Of a stretch of DNA of 64,000 nt, positions 48,525 through 59,164 are shown in pieces. Under the pieces are notes generated by a model that searched no databases, was not told the DNA's origin, and worked only from the letters and a program-made list of their open reading frames with translations. This stretch comes from Saccharomycopsis crataegensis (lineage: Eukaryota > Ascomycota > Saccharomycetes > Ascoideales > Saccharomycopsidaceae), in contig NW_027043837.1 in NCBI RefSeq assembly GCF_037102585.1, positions 186,001 to 250,000 on the forward strand, read 5' to 3'. A program made the translations under genes and the position numbers. Positions within the stretch are counted from its first letter, which is position 1; each line of letters starts with the position of its first letter.

Positions 48525-50538
48525 AGAAGAGGAAAAGGAAGAGGAAGAGGAAGCGAAAAGACAAGTCGAGGACCAGGAATATCGTGAAGATGATCAGATA
48601 AATGATGAGAAAGATGTAAGTCCCACTATGAAAATTGATGACGATATTGATGAAGAAGTTTTTTATAATGCCCATTCCCGGCTAGCTTCACCAGTGGAAT
48701 CTACATATCCCAATCGCTCAATTGAAGAAGTGAGTTACACAAAAGAAGGGACACTGATCAGTGACAGTGAAGATAATGACCCATTAAACCCGAGGACTAC
48801 GCAAATCTCTCGATCCCCTTTAAGTAATATTAATTACAACGAATCATTAAGTGGCAATGAATCAAATTACACACTAAATCAGAGAAACCCAAGTATTTTT
48901 GAGTTTGATCATGTTAGTGAGCACGAACTCCATAAAGAAGAAGAAGAAGAAGAAAAAAAAGAAAAGGAAGCAAAAAAAGAAAAAGAAGAAGAACAAGAAC
49001 AAGAAGAAGAAGAAGAAGAAGAAGAAGAAGAAAAAGAAGAAAAAGAAGAAAAAGAAGAAGAAAAAGAAGAAGAAGAAGAAGAAGAAGAAGAAGAAGAGGA
49101 AAATAATAATGAAAAGGAGCAAGAAAAAAACGATGACAATAATGAAAAGAAGGATAAAGACAACGACGAAAAAGATGGGAACCAACCACAAGAAGGAAAA
49201 GGAGGAGATGATGAGGACAAAGAAGAAATTAATGGCCTAGAAAACCAAGGAGAAATGAATAAAGGAGATAATCAAGCCAAACCGAATTCTGGAAATAAAC
49301 ATAATGGAAATCAAAAATTTGACCATAGCGAGAGCAATGATCGTATTGGTGGATCGCGAAGTTATTATAAATTTCTAGAGAACAGTTCTACTACCCCTAA
49401 CCCAATGGATAAAACCGGTGACTCAAGTAGTAGTGACAAGTTTTCCAATGAACTCGAATCAGAAACTTCCGATCTTCAAATCGATAATGCAGAATTGAAA
49501 CCTTTTTTACCAGAGATTTTCAGGGTCAACTCACAGAATTCGAACTCTTTAAGCAATAATGCCGATTCTCCCTTATCACTTTCCAATTCTGTCAGTTATC
49601 CCAGATTTGTTCACAAAAGAAGCTTTTCCAATAATATTAATAGCAACCTTGGGAACCTTCGAAACTCTACTGGATATTCTAGTGGTTCAAATAGTATGAT
49701 CAATGGCAAGTCTGGGATCCACGGATCGTCATCATTTAATTCGAATTTGAATCTTAGTGTGACTTTCAATGGCTCACCGAAAACTGCGATATTGACGGGG
49801 ACTAGCCATCATACTATGAATGGCAAACGGAGTAATAGTTTGTTGTTTGGCGGTGGGTTAATCCAAAGTAAATCTACCAACTCCATTAATCTCAAGATGA
49901 CCAATGTTTCGTCGATGATGTCTATACCAAGATCCACATCGTTGAACAAAGGATTTGTGGGGATGGGGGATGAATTTGACTTACGATTTAAACCCCCCAA
50001 TTTATTGTCTAAAGATAATTACTTCATGAATGGTGGTTTGAATAATACAAGCGTTTTCATGAACCAAAAGCTCAGTCGTGATCGAAGTGCCACCACCAGT
50101 GGGAACAACACTGACGAAGATTTTTGGGTCGATGATGAATTCCAAGATTTTGAAAAAAGATTTAAGTCGTCAAATGGTGATGGCGACATACTGATGAAAC
50201 AAGATGAGAAGGAAGAGGAAATAGTAATGAAAAAAGAAGAGCATGTGCAGGAAGCGTCATCCATGTATATTCTGGACATTGAGTACGAAGATAACCATAG
50301 TTTTTCCAAAGCTTCTGCGATTACTCCTGTTACATCTACTCCGGTCACATCAACACCCAATGAAGTTAGTACAGCCGGGTCTTTGATAACTTCAAGACTC
50401 CCAAAATCTTTAACCATGAGAAGTATCAGTGGACACCATAAATTGTTTACGAATCACCATTCTGAAAATGAAAAAAAGAGTGGATTTACAAGGGTTTTGA
50501 GTAGAAAGTTCAGTAAAATAAGATTGAAAACCAATTGA
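47566..50538 (+). CDS. SH3-domain protein with Glu-rich tracts (Bud14/Nbp2-like SH3)
   Basis: 990 residues from the first ATG at 47566; the frame upstream has no ATG. The N-part is Ser/Arg-rich (likely phosphorylated). One SH3 domain lies at about 228-288: AIALFDFQAENDNELELRE, then YRHGQGWLVGEDPETNNTGLIPEEYVELI, with the ALYDF-like motif, the WLVG tryptophan and the P-x-x-Y site all present. This SH3 is closest in pattern to fungal Nbp2/Skb5 and Bud14 domains. The large size and acidic middle suit Bud14 (partner of the Glc7 phosphatase and Kel1 in polarity and formin control) better than Nbp2 (~240 residues). Two long Glu/Lys tracts follow, coded by GAA repeats. The C-terminus is basic (RVLSRKFSKIRLKTN). 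The orthology is tentative. Confidence 0.6.
48473..48552 (+). repeat. (GAA/GAG)n coding Glu tract
   Basis: A nearly pure GAA repeat giving about 25 Glu just after the SH3 domain. It is a purine-only strand. Confidence 0.85.
48937..49101 (+). repeat. Second GAA/AAA purine repeat coding Glu/Lys tract
   Basis: About 165 bp of almost pure purine on the plus strand, encoding mixed Glu/Lys and then poly-Glu. It is long enough to form triplex DNA in principle and likely variable between strains. Confidence 0.85.
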
Positions 50539-51371
50539 CAATATTGTATATTAGACAATCTTTTATATGAATTAGAGCTTGCCATTATTGTTACATTATT
50601 TTTTTTAGTTTTGATTGTCATCTTTCCCCGTTTTTTAAGGCTTTTAGTTCTGTTAACCATTATTTTTGAAACATTATTTTTTTTTTTTTTTTACAACTAG
50701 TATTGTTTTTTCTATTCCCTGATCTTAATATTGCATGAATTATAATTTCAATTTGGAGAAATGTGTAGAGAAGAAGATGTCTTATTGATTGGTTGAGGAT
50801 TAATTATTGATGGTTTTCTTGGTATCTACAGATATTGCAATAATAATAAACAAATAAACATGGTATTTCTAACATCTTTAGTACATCTCAAACCTCAAAG
50901 ACTGCCCCCCTCCCCATTTCCCAAGAGACCTCCAATAAATGAGAAATAACAACACAGGCATAATCTATACAGTTGGTGGTCGGGTGTTTCACCAGGAGAT
51001 GTGCGGGTGTGCCGGCGTAGATGAAAAAAAAAAACACACAAAAAATAAAAAAAGCCGGTCAGTTGATGATAAATTTAAAATTCCCAGCAAAGGAGAAAGA
51101 AAGTGATCACAAATATCAGGGCATAACTGGTTTTAAAATATAATACAGCAACAATCTCAGTAAAAATTGCACTTGTTTTATACCTAGTATACTATCTCAT
51201 TCGATTGGCCCAGGTAATCCTCTTTAATAATAGAACAATAGCCCAGTTTGAAATTCTTATTTTTCGAGTGATTTGAAATTAATAGATGAAAAACATTCAT
51301 CATCCAAGGAATATAACATTATTGTGATTATCACTTTATTCAAGTATTATCAACCAAAATAATTGCCACCA
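50539..51371. other. Intergenic region
   Basis: Downstream of the SH3 gene and upstream of MED14. It holds T16 near 50677 and A-rich tracts near 51025-51050. No gene is seen. Confidence 0.5.
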
Positions 51372-54300
51372 ATGAATGGTGTGTCAATAGACCAACCGCC
51401 GCCACATACAATAACGGTACCAGCCGCCGCCGCCCCAGAGAAAGAAGAGAAGTTGTCGTCAGAGAATAATACTGGATTCCAGAATCTTCAGGAACCTCCC
51501 CAACAACATATCAAAGATAACACAGTGATTCAGCGAAATGATAATATTGATGGGTCAACGGTTCCTGAGATCCCCCATATCACCGTGAATATCCAGCCGT
51601 ATTCCGAAGTCATTGATAAAATATCAAAACACGCCTACCATGAACTTGTAACGTTGATCAAGACATTACCATCGGCAAATGATCCCGCAAGATTTTATGG
51701 TAATTCTTTTGAAGAAGATCTCCAAAGAAAGAAAACATTGTTAGAGTTGATTGTCAAGATACGAAACTATTTTGTCAAGTTGTACGTTTTGAATAAATGG
51801 AGCGCGAATTCCACCTATTTCAGCAAATTGATCGATTTATTGAATTGGCTCAGAGGCCAGCAAATATTCTATGACTCTTTGGTCGATAACATCAAGAGAA
51901 TTAAGATAGATTTGAATTTTGCCAAACTCCCAAACCATGACTTGATCACCAGTTTCATCGTGTTGAATGACGCACATTATCACAATAACCAAAGCCATAC
52001 GGTTCAAACCGAAAGAAATTTGAGCTTATTACCAAGTTATAACTTACTTCAGCCAACCAAACTCAATTCCAAATTTCTTCTCAAACTTTTGAAAAACTTG
52101 AACTCATTTCTTCATTTGAAATTATCCAAATTATTCTTGAAATGTCCAACAAACCCAATGAACTCGATTGTTTTTCAAAATTGTGTGATCAAAGATGGTA
52201 AGCTTACCATAAGTATCAATAACGAGTTTGAAGTAATATTAAGTTTGGTAAATATTGACACCGATAGTAAAGGAATTTTTGCCAATAAAGTTTTGGAAAA
52301 TTATGCGTTTGTGGTGTTAGATTTTAAATTCAAATTTGGGTTGGACGATTTTGGAAATATCATTTTTAACATTGATAACCAGCTACCACTATTAAACCTC
52401 AAGAATTTAATCACATTTTTGAATGGCAACATTCTCTACCAAACCCAAGAAGCTGCCCTGGAATATACCAAAAACCCGCTAGTCGATCTCTATAAATACT
52501 TGCATTCATACTCTCTTAACTATAAATTATATTTGATAAACAGTCAACTCAACATGCTTGTTAATGGGATTTCCCCTTCTTTAACCGTTGCTGATGGCAA
52601 AGCCCCGAATGCTTCTGCTAATGCCTTAAATGGCACAAACAAACTAACCTGGGGTTCCAACTTGAAGTATTCACATAACCCTGAGAAGAGTATCATTACA
52701 GTGTTCTACTGGACCCAAAAGAAGTTCATTAAGCACAAGTCGTATATTCAGATTTGTGTGGTGGATGATGAAACAAGCCACCGAAAATTATTATTCAAAT
52801 GGTTCAAGGATGGTAAGATATTCGAAGGACACGGGTTTGATGAATTGTTTGAGCAACTAGGAAATGGGTCAAAAGTCAATACCAATTGGGCTGCCGAAAC
52901 TGGGGGAGGAATTGCGACAATCCCTGCCACCAGCAACGAGTCCCTTAAGGGAAGCTTTGATAATGATAAGTATCAGAAGTTTTCGATCCAAACGTTATTA
53001 AGCTTAGTATTGAGTAAGCATATTGAGATCATGATTAAAAATATTCACAGTAAATTAGATGGCATTGCCCAAAAGGCTCAGGATTCTTTTGAGGCATCGA
53101 TCTTTCAAACCGAGGAAACTGAAGAAGTGGGTACTCTGGCTGGTAAAGAAAATAGTGAAAATGTAATAATGGAGGAGGCTGAAGAAGAAGAAGAAGAAGA
53201 AAAAGAAGAAGAAGAAAAAGAAGAAGAAGAAATGGAAGAAAATGCTAGGAAGGATGGCGGAGCTAATGGTACTGAGTCATACAAACCTTCTGGCTTTAAT
53301 AACTATTCTGGTTCAGGAACAGTAACGAAAAAATTCATCGAACTTATTGACAAGTACTATCTTTTGATCAGATTGAACCATAACAAGTCAATATACTTTT
53401 CAATTGATTATCTCACTGGCCATTTGTTCTTTATCAATCCATCACCATCTGTCAACGCGATTTGTTCCAAGTATCAGTTCCATAATTTCGTGATGGCTGC
53501 TAATGTCGCTAATAACAATACTGGCTCATCGACCGAACGTGAAATTAGAACTGGACCTATATTCCTCATGCCAAGCAATTTTATTGATTTGGAAGAGACT
53601 ATTGTTATTGCTCACCAACTTCTTATTTTCCGCATGGAACTTCTTAGACACGAAACTCTCAAAGTTTTGTCGGTTACTGATTGGATTAATTGCCCTATTA
53701 TCAGCCTTGAGCTCGGGGAAATCTCCAAGCTTCAAAACAAACAACCGCAATCTACTACTACTACTACTACCACTACCACTACTACTGCTACTACCACCAC
53801 CACCACTACCAAGAAATTCAATAAAGTGCCAGAATCATTTGCGGTAGTGTTGAGAAGCTACAGGAATTTCTGGTCTTTACAATATTACCAATTGAAGAAT
53901 TGGCCAAGAAATTGGTTTTTGATTGTGTTTATTGCAAATACCTACTCCAACAAACGTGACAGTAAACTTTTTTGGTTAGCGCAGATCAAATCCATCAATG
54001 GTAAATGGACCATCACTTTGCATAGTCCGTTGCGTATGAAATCTGTGATGCCTACAAGTTCCAGGGGTCCAAGAGAAGTAGCAAATTCTTTGGATTATGA
54101 TGCCAGCATGATGATTGGTAAAAGTGCCACCAATAAGATTTCCATCCATATTGTCATGGAAGAACTCATCAGTAACAATGCCAAAACCAATGTTCCTGGG
54201 AACTCTCAGAAGGCTCGTCTTGAATCGATGCTTCATGGGCTTGATTTCCAAAAGAAGAAAAATATGGCCACTTGTGGGAAAACTTCTTCCGAAGATCTGT

Positions 54301-55511
54301 CACTGCTTATTGTCCTTGCTAACAGTGGTTTGATCTCGGTGCCGAACTTGAAAAATAATTTGATTCTCACGGTTGAGTTATTTAATTCCAAGATGGGGGT
54401 TGATTTATACGGCCAAATGAAGTTTAAATTGCCATTATTACAAGACCCTAGTCAAATGGATGAGAATGATAACGCATTTATTGAGGTTGATACTACTGGT
54501 TGGTATTTCCATATTGCATCAAATGTCAGCTTGAATCTGCCGACATTTAAACAAAAGAAGCTCGTTTATTTCCATCGTGTACATATGCTTTTAAAGCGGT
54601 TTGGCAAGTTGATTGAATTGGTGAACTTTTTATCAAGATCTTTGAAAAAAGAATCACAGAATTATTTGGACTTATTGGAGATTTATTTGGACAAAGTAGT
54701 TTTGAAATATAATGGAGGAAGATATATTTTTCACATTGATGTCGAGAATGACAAGCAACCATTGAGATTGGAAGTAGAAAAGGGACAACCGCATGAATTT
54801 ATTAATGTTCAGCTACAAAATTTGTTAGATGACAAGTGTGGGGTGATTGAAATTTCCAGTATTTACAAGAAATCATCGTCATCATCATCACCATCATCTC
54901 AATCGTATTATTCTGCCGGTAATGCGGTTAGTAGGGTGATTAAATTCATCAAACTTAGCCAGCCGATAGTCACCGCAATTACAAACTTCGAGGCTTCTAC
55001 TAAGAGACATTTCAAAGAAATCTCCAAGACCAGTGCTCTTGAAACGGTATCGCTTGATATTAAGTATCATACAATTTGCTATACTTTGGTGGATTATGCG
55101 TTGATTTACGATGTCAAGAAACACGTCATTCGTCGCCAAGAACAGAAATCAACGAATTTCTCTAATGTGATTAGTAGAAGTTTGATCGAGATTAGAATCG
55201 GGTTCACTGAAGTGCGAGGCAGAAAATGGGTCAAGATACGGTTGGTGCCAATTTGTATTGAAAACCAGTTGAACAACGAAGTGAAAAGCCCGCTGATCCG
55301 TCAAAAGAGAAGTTTGAGTATTGGATTAAGAAGAATGCTGGGGGATGTCGCCTCGAGGTTAGCTGGTACTGGCAATGGTAGCAATTCGGAGACTGCAACT
55401 AATGGCCGGATTCATTTCCTTGCAGATTGGGTGATTTGCGATGTGGAATTATTGGGCGATACTATTACATTATTGCATCAAGGTATCATAAAAAGTTTCA
55501 ATAATAAATAA
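51372..55511 (+). CDS. MED14: Mediator complex subunit 14
   Basis: Central scaffold (Rgr1) joining the head, middle and tail modules of Mediator, needed for RNA polymerase II transcription. 1379 residues from the ATG at 51372. The N-terminal Med14 domain is clear: HAYHELVTLIKTLPSA, then RKKTLLELIVKIRNYFVKLYVLNKWS and LIDLLNWLRGQQIFYDSLVDNI. An acidic Glu tract (about 600-620, GAA repeat) and a Thr tract (about 794-815, ACT repeat) are inserts in loops. The C-terminal two-thirds carry the repeated domains seen in the family. Length compares with 1082 in S. cerevisiae; the extra is mostly low-complexity. It is convergent with MTG1. Confidence 0.9.
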   Translation: MNGVSIDQPPPHTITVPAAAAPEKEEKLSSENNTGFQNLQEPPQQHIKDNTVIQRNDNIDGSTVPEIPHITVNIQPYSEVIDKISKHAYHELVTLIKTLPSANDPARFYGNSFEEDLQRKKTLLELIVKIRNYFVKLYVLNKWSANSTYFSKLIDLLNWLRGQQIFYDSLVDNIKRIKIDLNFAKLPNHDLITSFIVLNDAHYHNNQSHTVQTERNLSLLPSYNLLQPTKLNSKFLLKLLKNLNSFLHLKLSKLFLKCPTNPMNSIVFQNCVIKDGKLTISINNEFEVILSLVNIDTDSKGIFANKVLENYAFVVLDFKFKFGLDDFGNIIFNIDNQLPLLNLKNLITFLNGNILYQTQEAALEYTKNPLVDLYKYLHSYSLNYKLYLINSQLNMLVNGISPSLTVADGKAPNASANALNGTNKLTWGSNLKYSHNPEKSIITVFYWTQKKFIKHKSYIQICVVDDETSHRKLLFKWFKDGKIFEGHGFDELFEQLGNGSKVNTNWAAETGGGIATIPATSNESLKGSFDNDKYQKFSIQTLLSLVLSKHIEIMIKNIHSKLDGIAQKAQDSFEASIFQTEETEEVGTLAGKENSENVIMEEAEEEEEEEKEEEEKEEEEMEENARKDGGANGTESYKPSGFNNYSGSGTVTKKFIELIDKYYLLIRLNHNKSIYFSIDYLTGHLFFINPSPSVNAICSKYQFHNFVMAANVANNNTGSSTEREIRTGPIFLMPSNFIDLEETIVIAHQLLIFRMELLRHETLKVLSVTDWINCPIISLELGEISKLQNKQPQSTTTTTTTTTTTATTTTTTTKKFNKVPESFAVVLRSYRNFWSLQYYQLKNWPRNWFLIVFIANTYSNKRDSKLFWLAQIKSINGKWTITLHSPLRMKSVMPTSSRGPREVANSLDYDASMMIGKSATNKISIHIVMEELISNNAKTNVPGNSQKARLESMLHGLDFQKKKNMATCGKTSSEDLSLLIVLANSGLISVPNLKNNLILTVELFNSKMGVDLYGQMKFKLPLLQDPSQMDENDNAFIEVDTTGWYFHIASNVSLNLPTFKQKKLVYFHRVHMLLKRFGKLIELVNFLSRSLKKESQNYLDLLEIYLDKVVLKYNGGRYIFHIDVENDKQPLRLEVEKGQPHEFINVQLQNLLDDKCGVIEISSIYKKSSSSSSPSSQSYYSAGNAVSRVIKFIKLSQPIVTAITNFEASTKRHFKEISKTSALETVSLDIKYHTICYTLVDYALIYDVKKHVIRRQEQKSTNFSNVISRSLIEIRIGFTEVRGRKWVKIRLVPICIENQLNNEVKSPLIRQKRSLSIGLRRMLGDVASRLAGTGNGSNSETATNGRIHFLADWVICDVELLGDTITLLHQGIIKSFNNK
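53753..53813 (+). repeat. (ACT/ACC)n coding Thr tract in MED14
   Basis: About 20 Thr codons with one Ala interruption. An in-frame simple repeat in a loop of MED14. Confidence 0.85.
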
Positions 55512-56001
55512 TTTTGCTATTATTGTGATTATTGAGCTATTTTTTTTTTTTTTTTTTGATAGCTTAAGCTTTTTAAGCTTTTTTTTTTTTTTTTTTTTGA
55601 AGGGGTTTTCATACCCCATTTTTTTTTATGATCTTTCATCATGTAGGCCCAAATGGCTGATATTTCTTATGAGCAGAATAAAAATAATAATAATTGATGA
55701 CTTTCTTTGATGTTGGATAATTTTGAAAACAGTAGTGCTTAGTTTAAACTTGTCAGTTAAGAAAGTGGTCCTCAATTACTACCTACATCATGGAGAATAA
55801 TCGAAAAAAAGAAGAAAGATGAATTGATGCTGATTAATAATAAATAATAGTGGTGCTCATTCATTGCTTTCACCCAGAATATCCAAATATATAATAAATC
55901 ACTACTGACTCTCTACGAAAAGTATCCAACTTAATGCATAAAAATACGTTTTTGATACCATTTATTTACAAATACACATCTATAATACAAGAAAGCCTGT
56001 T
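55512..56001. other. Convergent 3' spacer with poly-T runs
   Basis: Spacer between MED14 and MTG1. Two T18-20 runs (about 55541 and 55580) flank a duplicated AAGCTTTTT, and a short T9 run follows at 55619. It is consistent with efficient 3'-end formation. No gene is seen. Confidence 0.5.
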
Positions 56002-57147
56002 TCATCCCCTATTAAATTTGAACAATACATTTTGTTTATCCATTTGCTTTTCCATATAACTCTTTGGTTTATAATTACCTTTGCTATCCAATCTTGGATT
56101 TTTGTTGAGGACCACGTCCATTTGATCGATTCTGTCTCGCTCATCCGATTCTAATTGCTTGTAATCCACAACTTTTTCCATGAATTTGGTATATCTTTCA
56201 ATAGCATGGGTATCGAAAATGATCTTCTCTTCTTTACCTTGCCTCCACCGGTCGACCCAATAAATCGCCGTCCCGGTTTCATCGAAGGTTTTCTCGTTCG
56301 TGTACTTGTTTCTGATATTATCTTTCCCAATGGTCTTGGCAATGGCCTTTAGCAATAACATGATATCGTTCGTAGGTTCCTTGAGGTACTTCGAGTATAA
56401 TTTCCCTGAAGGGTCTTGTAAGTTCATTAAAAACAACAAGTAGTCTGCCTGGATCACCGGGTCGATGAACGTGGGGTTGATACTACCAACTAATGATAGA
56501 ACAATCATGGTCTCTGAATTATTCACCTTAGGTAACGAGATCCCTGGGGTGTCATAAAGCAAAATGCTAGGATTTCTAGAGACTCGAATGATCTCACTGG
56601 TCGACCTGGTGACCCCTGGCATGCCTCCAGTTTTGGCAACTTTTTTCAATTTCTTCGATGGTCCACTAATGGTATTATTCGCCTTATCGTCATTTTGAAG
56701 CCCCACGTCACGTAAATTATTCACTAGAGTACTTTTCCCAACATTGGGCATACCGATGATCAACATCCTGAGCCCAAGGGGTGGAGGAGGGGTCATTAGT
56801 TGGAATTTCTGTTTGGCAATCTCGATCAAGTATCGGGCATCAGATTTCTTGCGGCAATCAATGAACATGTAACTTTCGTTGGTATGCCATTGATCAAGAA
56901 GCGACTTATTTACCCCAGTGGAATCTTTCTTCGAGTATAAGATCACTCTGTCGATCCCCTTGAGGGCCCGGTCAAACAAGACGTTTCTGGTGCTGATGGG
57001 GGCTCTAGAGTCTCTGATCTCTAGTACCAAATCGATTTGTGGTGCGAGCCCCCCGATCCGTTTGAGCGCCTTGACATGGTGACCTTTGAAATCGGCCATG
57101 GGAATCCTGTAGTCAGGAAACTTGAGCCGGGGAATAAATCTGGACAT
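56002..57147 (-). CDS. MTG1: Mitochondrial ribosome-assembly GTPase Mtg1
   Basis: Circularly permuted GTPase of the YlqF/RbgA group that acts in assembly of the mitochondrial large subunit at the inner membrane. 381 residues. Motifs come in the permuted order: G4 YSKKD (71-75), then G1 GMPNVGKS (132-139), G2 in GGMPGVT (174-180) and G3 DTPG (199-202). The N-terminal RLKFPDYRIPMADFKGHHVKA and the segment VLEIRDSRAPIS (family DAR.P.S pattern) fit Mtg1. The C-terminal helical domain follows. It lies next to a zone of decayed genes. Confidence 0.92.
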   Translation of the reverse strand: MSRFIPRLKFPDYRIPMADFKGHHVKALKRIGGLAPQIDLVLEIRDSRAPISTRNVLFDRALKGIDRVILYSKKDSTGVNKSLLDQWHTNESYMFIDCRKKSDARYLIEIAKQKFQLMTPPPPLGLRMLIIGMPNVGKSTLVNNLRDVGLQNDDKANNTISGPSKKLKKVAKTGGMPGVTRSTSEIIRVSRNPSILLYDTPGISLPKVNNSETMIVLSLVGSINPTFIDPVIQADYLLFLMNLQDPSGKLYSKYLKEPTNDIMLLLKAIAKTIGKDNIRNKYTNEKTFDETGTAIYWVDRWRQGKEEKIIFDTHAIERYTKFMEKVVDYKQLESDERDRIDQMDVVLNKNPRLDSKGNYKPKSYMEKQMDKQNVLFKFNRG

Positions 57148-57506
57148 GATTTGATCTTTGGACGGGATATTTATTCCTTTTTAATTATATCACCATCGCC
57201 ATCATCTCATCTCAGAAACTTTCTTTATGCAAAAAAATATATAACATGTGTTACCCGGAGCGTCAACCAGAATGCATGGGTATGCTATCCTCTGCCACCG
57301 GTGATAATGGTATAATATGGTGATTATACAAAAGAACTACATTTCTCATGATATGTTAGACAATTCTAAAGAAGAATAAGAAAAAGAAAACATCTCATAC
57401 AAAAAATCATAGGAAGAAAAATAAAATGAAATGACATAAACAAATATATTTGTGTGTATCATAAATCAAAGCCAAATATTGTTGATTAACAAAAAAGAGA
57501 TTAAAT

Positions 57507-58070
57507 ATGATGCTACTGCTTGACGAGATCGAGGATGAGAGTTATCTGGGTGGAAACTCCGTATCTTTTAATACAGAAGGTGAGTATGAAGAAGGACAAT
57601 TCGGTAAAATATCCCCGAGAGCGCAGCGATTTTCCAATCATCACGATCATCATCTGCTACTAATTGTACCTCCTGCACATTAGGATCAGACATTAAATCA
57701 TCTATTTCAGACCACAAAGAGACTGGTTGTGGATAATGATTATACTAAAAGACACTTTCAGGATTTTGGTTTTATGAGAACTAGGATGGAGCCGAAGACA
57801 ATTCTTTATTGACACCAGAATTGTTGGATTATTATAGTTATATTAAAGCCATGGAAGAGAATGCCCTAGAAAATATCATAGAATTGAAAGCTGAGAGACA
57901 AACTTCGTACAAGCCTCCTAGGAGCGAAAAAGGATCACTATGCTCCTACTGCTGCATATGCTGTCCCTTCCGAGATGGCTTACAAAGATGAAGGATCAGC
58001 TCTGAAAAGAAGGAAGGCTGTGGGGACTGACAAGAAAGTAAGCGGAAACAAAACTCACGAAGGTAGGTAA
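57507..58070 (+). pseudogene. Decayed gene remnant of unknown family
   Basis: Starts with an ATG ATG frame of about 58 codons (MMLLLDEIEDESYLGGNSVS) that ends in a stop. Further plus-strand stretches with protein-like composition follow in changing frames: near 57690-57810; near 57800-57940 (LLTPELLDYYSYIKAMEENA); and near 57930-58070, an Ala/Lys-rich part ending at a TAA. No frame is long and no domain is recognised. The mosaic of coding-like pieces on one strand suggests a gene with several breaks rather than chance. A multi-intron gene is less likely because clear TACTAAC and donor pairs are absent. Confidence 0.4.
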
Positions 58071-58343
58071 TACCGTAAGCCATATTGGCGGTAGTAAATC
58101 GTTTAGAATGGTAACCGACGGGACGTAATGCTTGGTATTAATCATCAAATTGACCCAAGATACCAACCATATCTATAGCACTAGTGTCAGTATAGTAAAT
58201 TACTTGTTTTTGTATGTTCAATACTTTTAGTATTCCAATATCTGCAAAACCTTTCATTAAATCTCTTCTCCTGTTCCTCCAAAGCGCAATTGAAGTCTTC
58301 AGCTTGTTGCTTCAATTTAGCATTAAATTATTCCACCATCTGC

Positions 58344-58950
58344 TTAAACTTTAATATTTGTTTTCATCTCTTGATCCTCGAGCCTAGTCTTTACTAATCC
58401 CTCCATTTTTCCAAGAATCCTATCACTTTCGGTGCTCAACATCTCTTCAAAAATTTGCTTCATGCCTTCTCTTTCTTTTCTAGCCCATCCACTTTCCCAT
58501 TTGTGGTGACCATTAGCAGGGTAACTTTGTTTAAGTAAATTTTCAAATAAAGAAAACTGCATTCTTGAGGAAAAGGTAAGAAGTGATTGGGAGAATTTCA
58601 CATTATCATCTTCTGCTAATTTACTGAGATAATATTCTGTATATTCATCCCATTTATGTTCCAATTCAGATGAACTTTCTAGGAATTCCCTAGTCGACCA
58701 TTTTATTATATCCAGAAATCCCTTCAGCTCTCTTGGTTTGTCGGTTATAAGTATATGAAGAGGCGTATTGTCTGGCATCATCCTCAAAGGATTTTGTGTA
58801 ATTCCGTTAAGGTGTGAAAATTTTAGTTTCTGGTCTTCTGTACTTGGAATATCCTATCTTCATCTTTGGTTGGCCTGTATGAACGACCCTAGAATTGTCA
58901 GAGACATTTCCAGCGAATTCGTAAGATCCATCTGGTAACATAAATTCTCA
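58344..58950 (-). pseudogene. Probably broken gene; 147-codon coiled-coil frame with an upstream piece
   Basis: The main frame (58787-58344) encodes 147 residues. It starts MRMMPDNTPLHILITDKP, which has a single ankyrin-like T-P-L-H motif, and continues as charged helix (FLDIIKWSTREFLESSSELE, QIFEEMLSTESDRILGK). The frame is open upstream of this ATG to about 58830, where it meets a second minus-strand frame with its own ATG near 58940 (MLPDGSYEFAGN). The two pieces read like one protein in two frames, which points to a frameshift in a former gene. The family is not recognised. It could also be a short expressed protein starting at 58787. Confidence 0.4.
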
Positions 58951-59164
58951 TCAGGCTTCCATCCTCTTCTAATTAGAAGATATCAAGTATGTTCATATAT
59001 ATGGGCTACTCCACGTCAAAATAATCACGTGTATACGGTTTCGTACCCCTGTTGGGAACAATTTTTTTTTCTTTAATTAATTAATTATCAGTGAAATATT
59101 TTGGTGTAATGGACCATATTTTATAGACCCCCAGCAATACCTCTAAAAAATATAATCAAATATA

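Larger units (their letters stand above)
57148..59164. other. 2-kb zone with decayed coding remnants
   Basis: Between MTG1 and KTI12. Both strands hold protein-like stretches broken into short frames (plus strand 57507-58070, minus strand 58344-58950, listed separately). The outer parts are AT-rich promoter-like sequence: TATAACA near 57240, and CACGTG at 59026-59031 before KTI12. Confidence 0.5.

Noticed and set aside
48874-49240. Long frames opposite or offset to the GAA tracts
   Set aside because: A purine repeat is open in all frames on both strands; only the SH3-protein frame connects to conserved sequence.
53503-53847. 114-codon plus-strand frame inside MED14
   Set aside because: An offset frame of MED14 with a Leu-rich image of the Thr tract.
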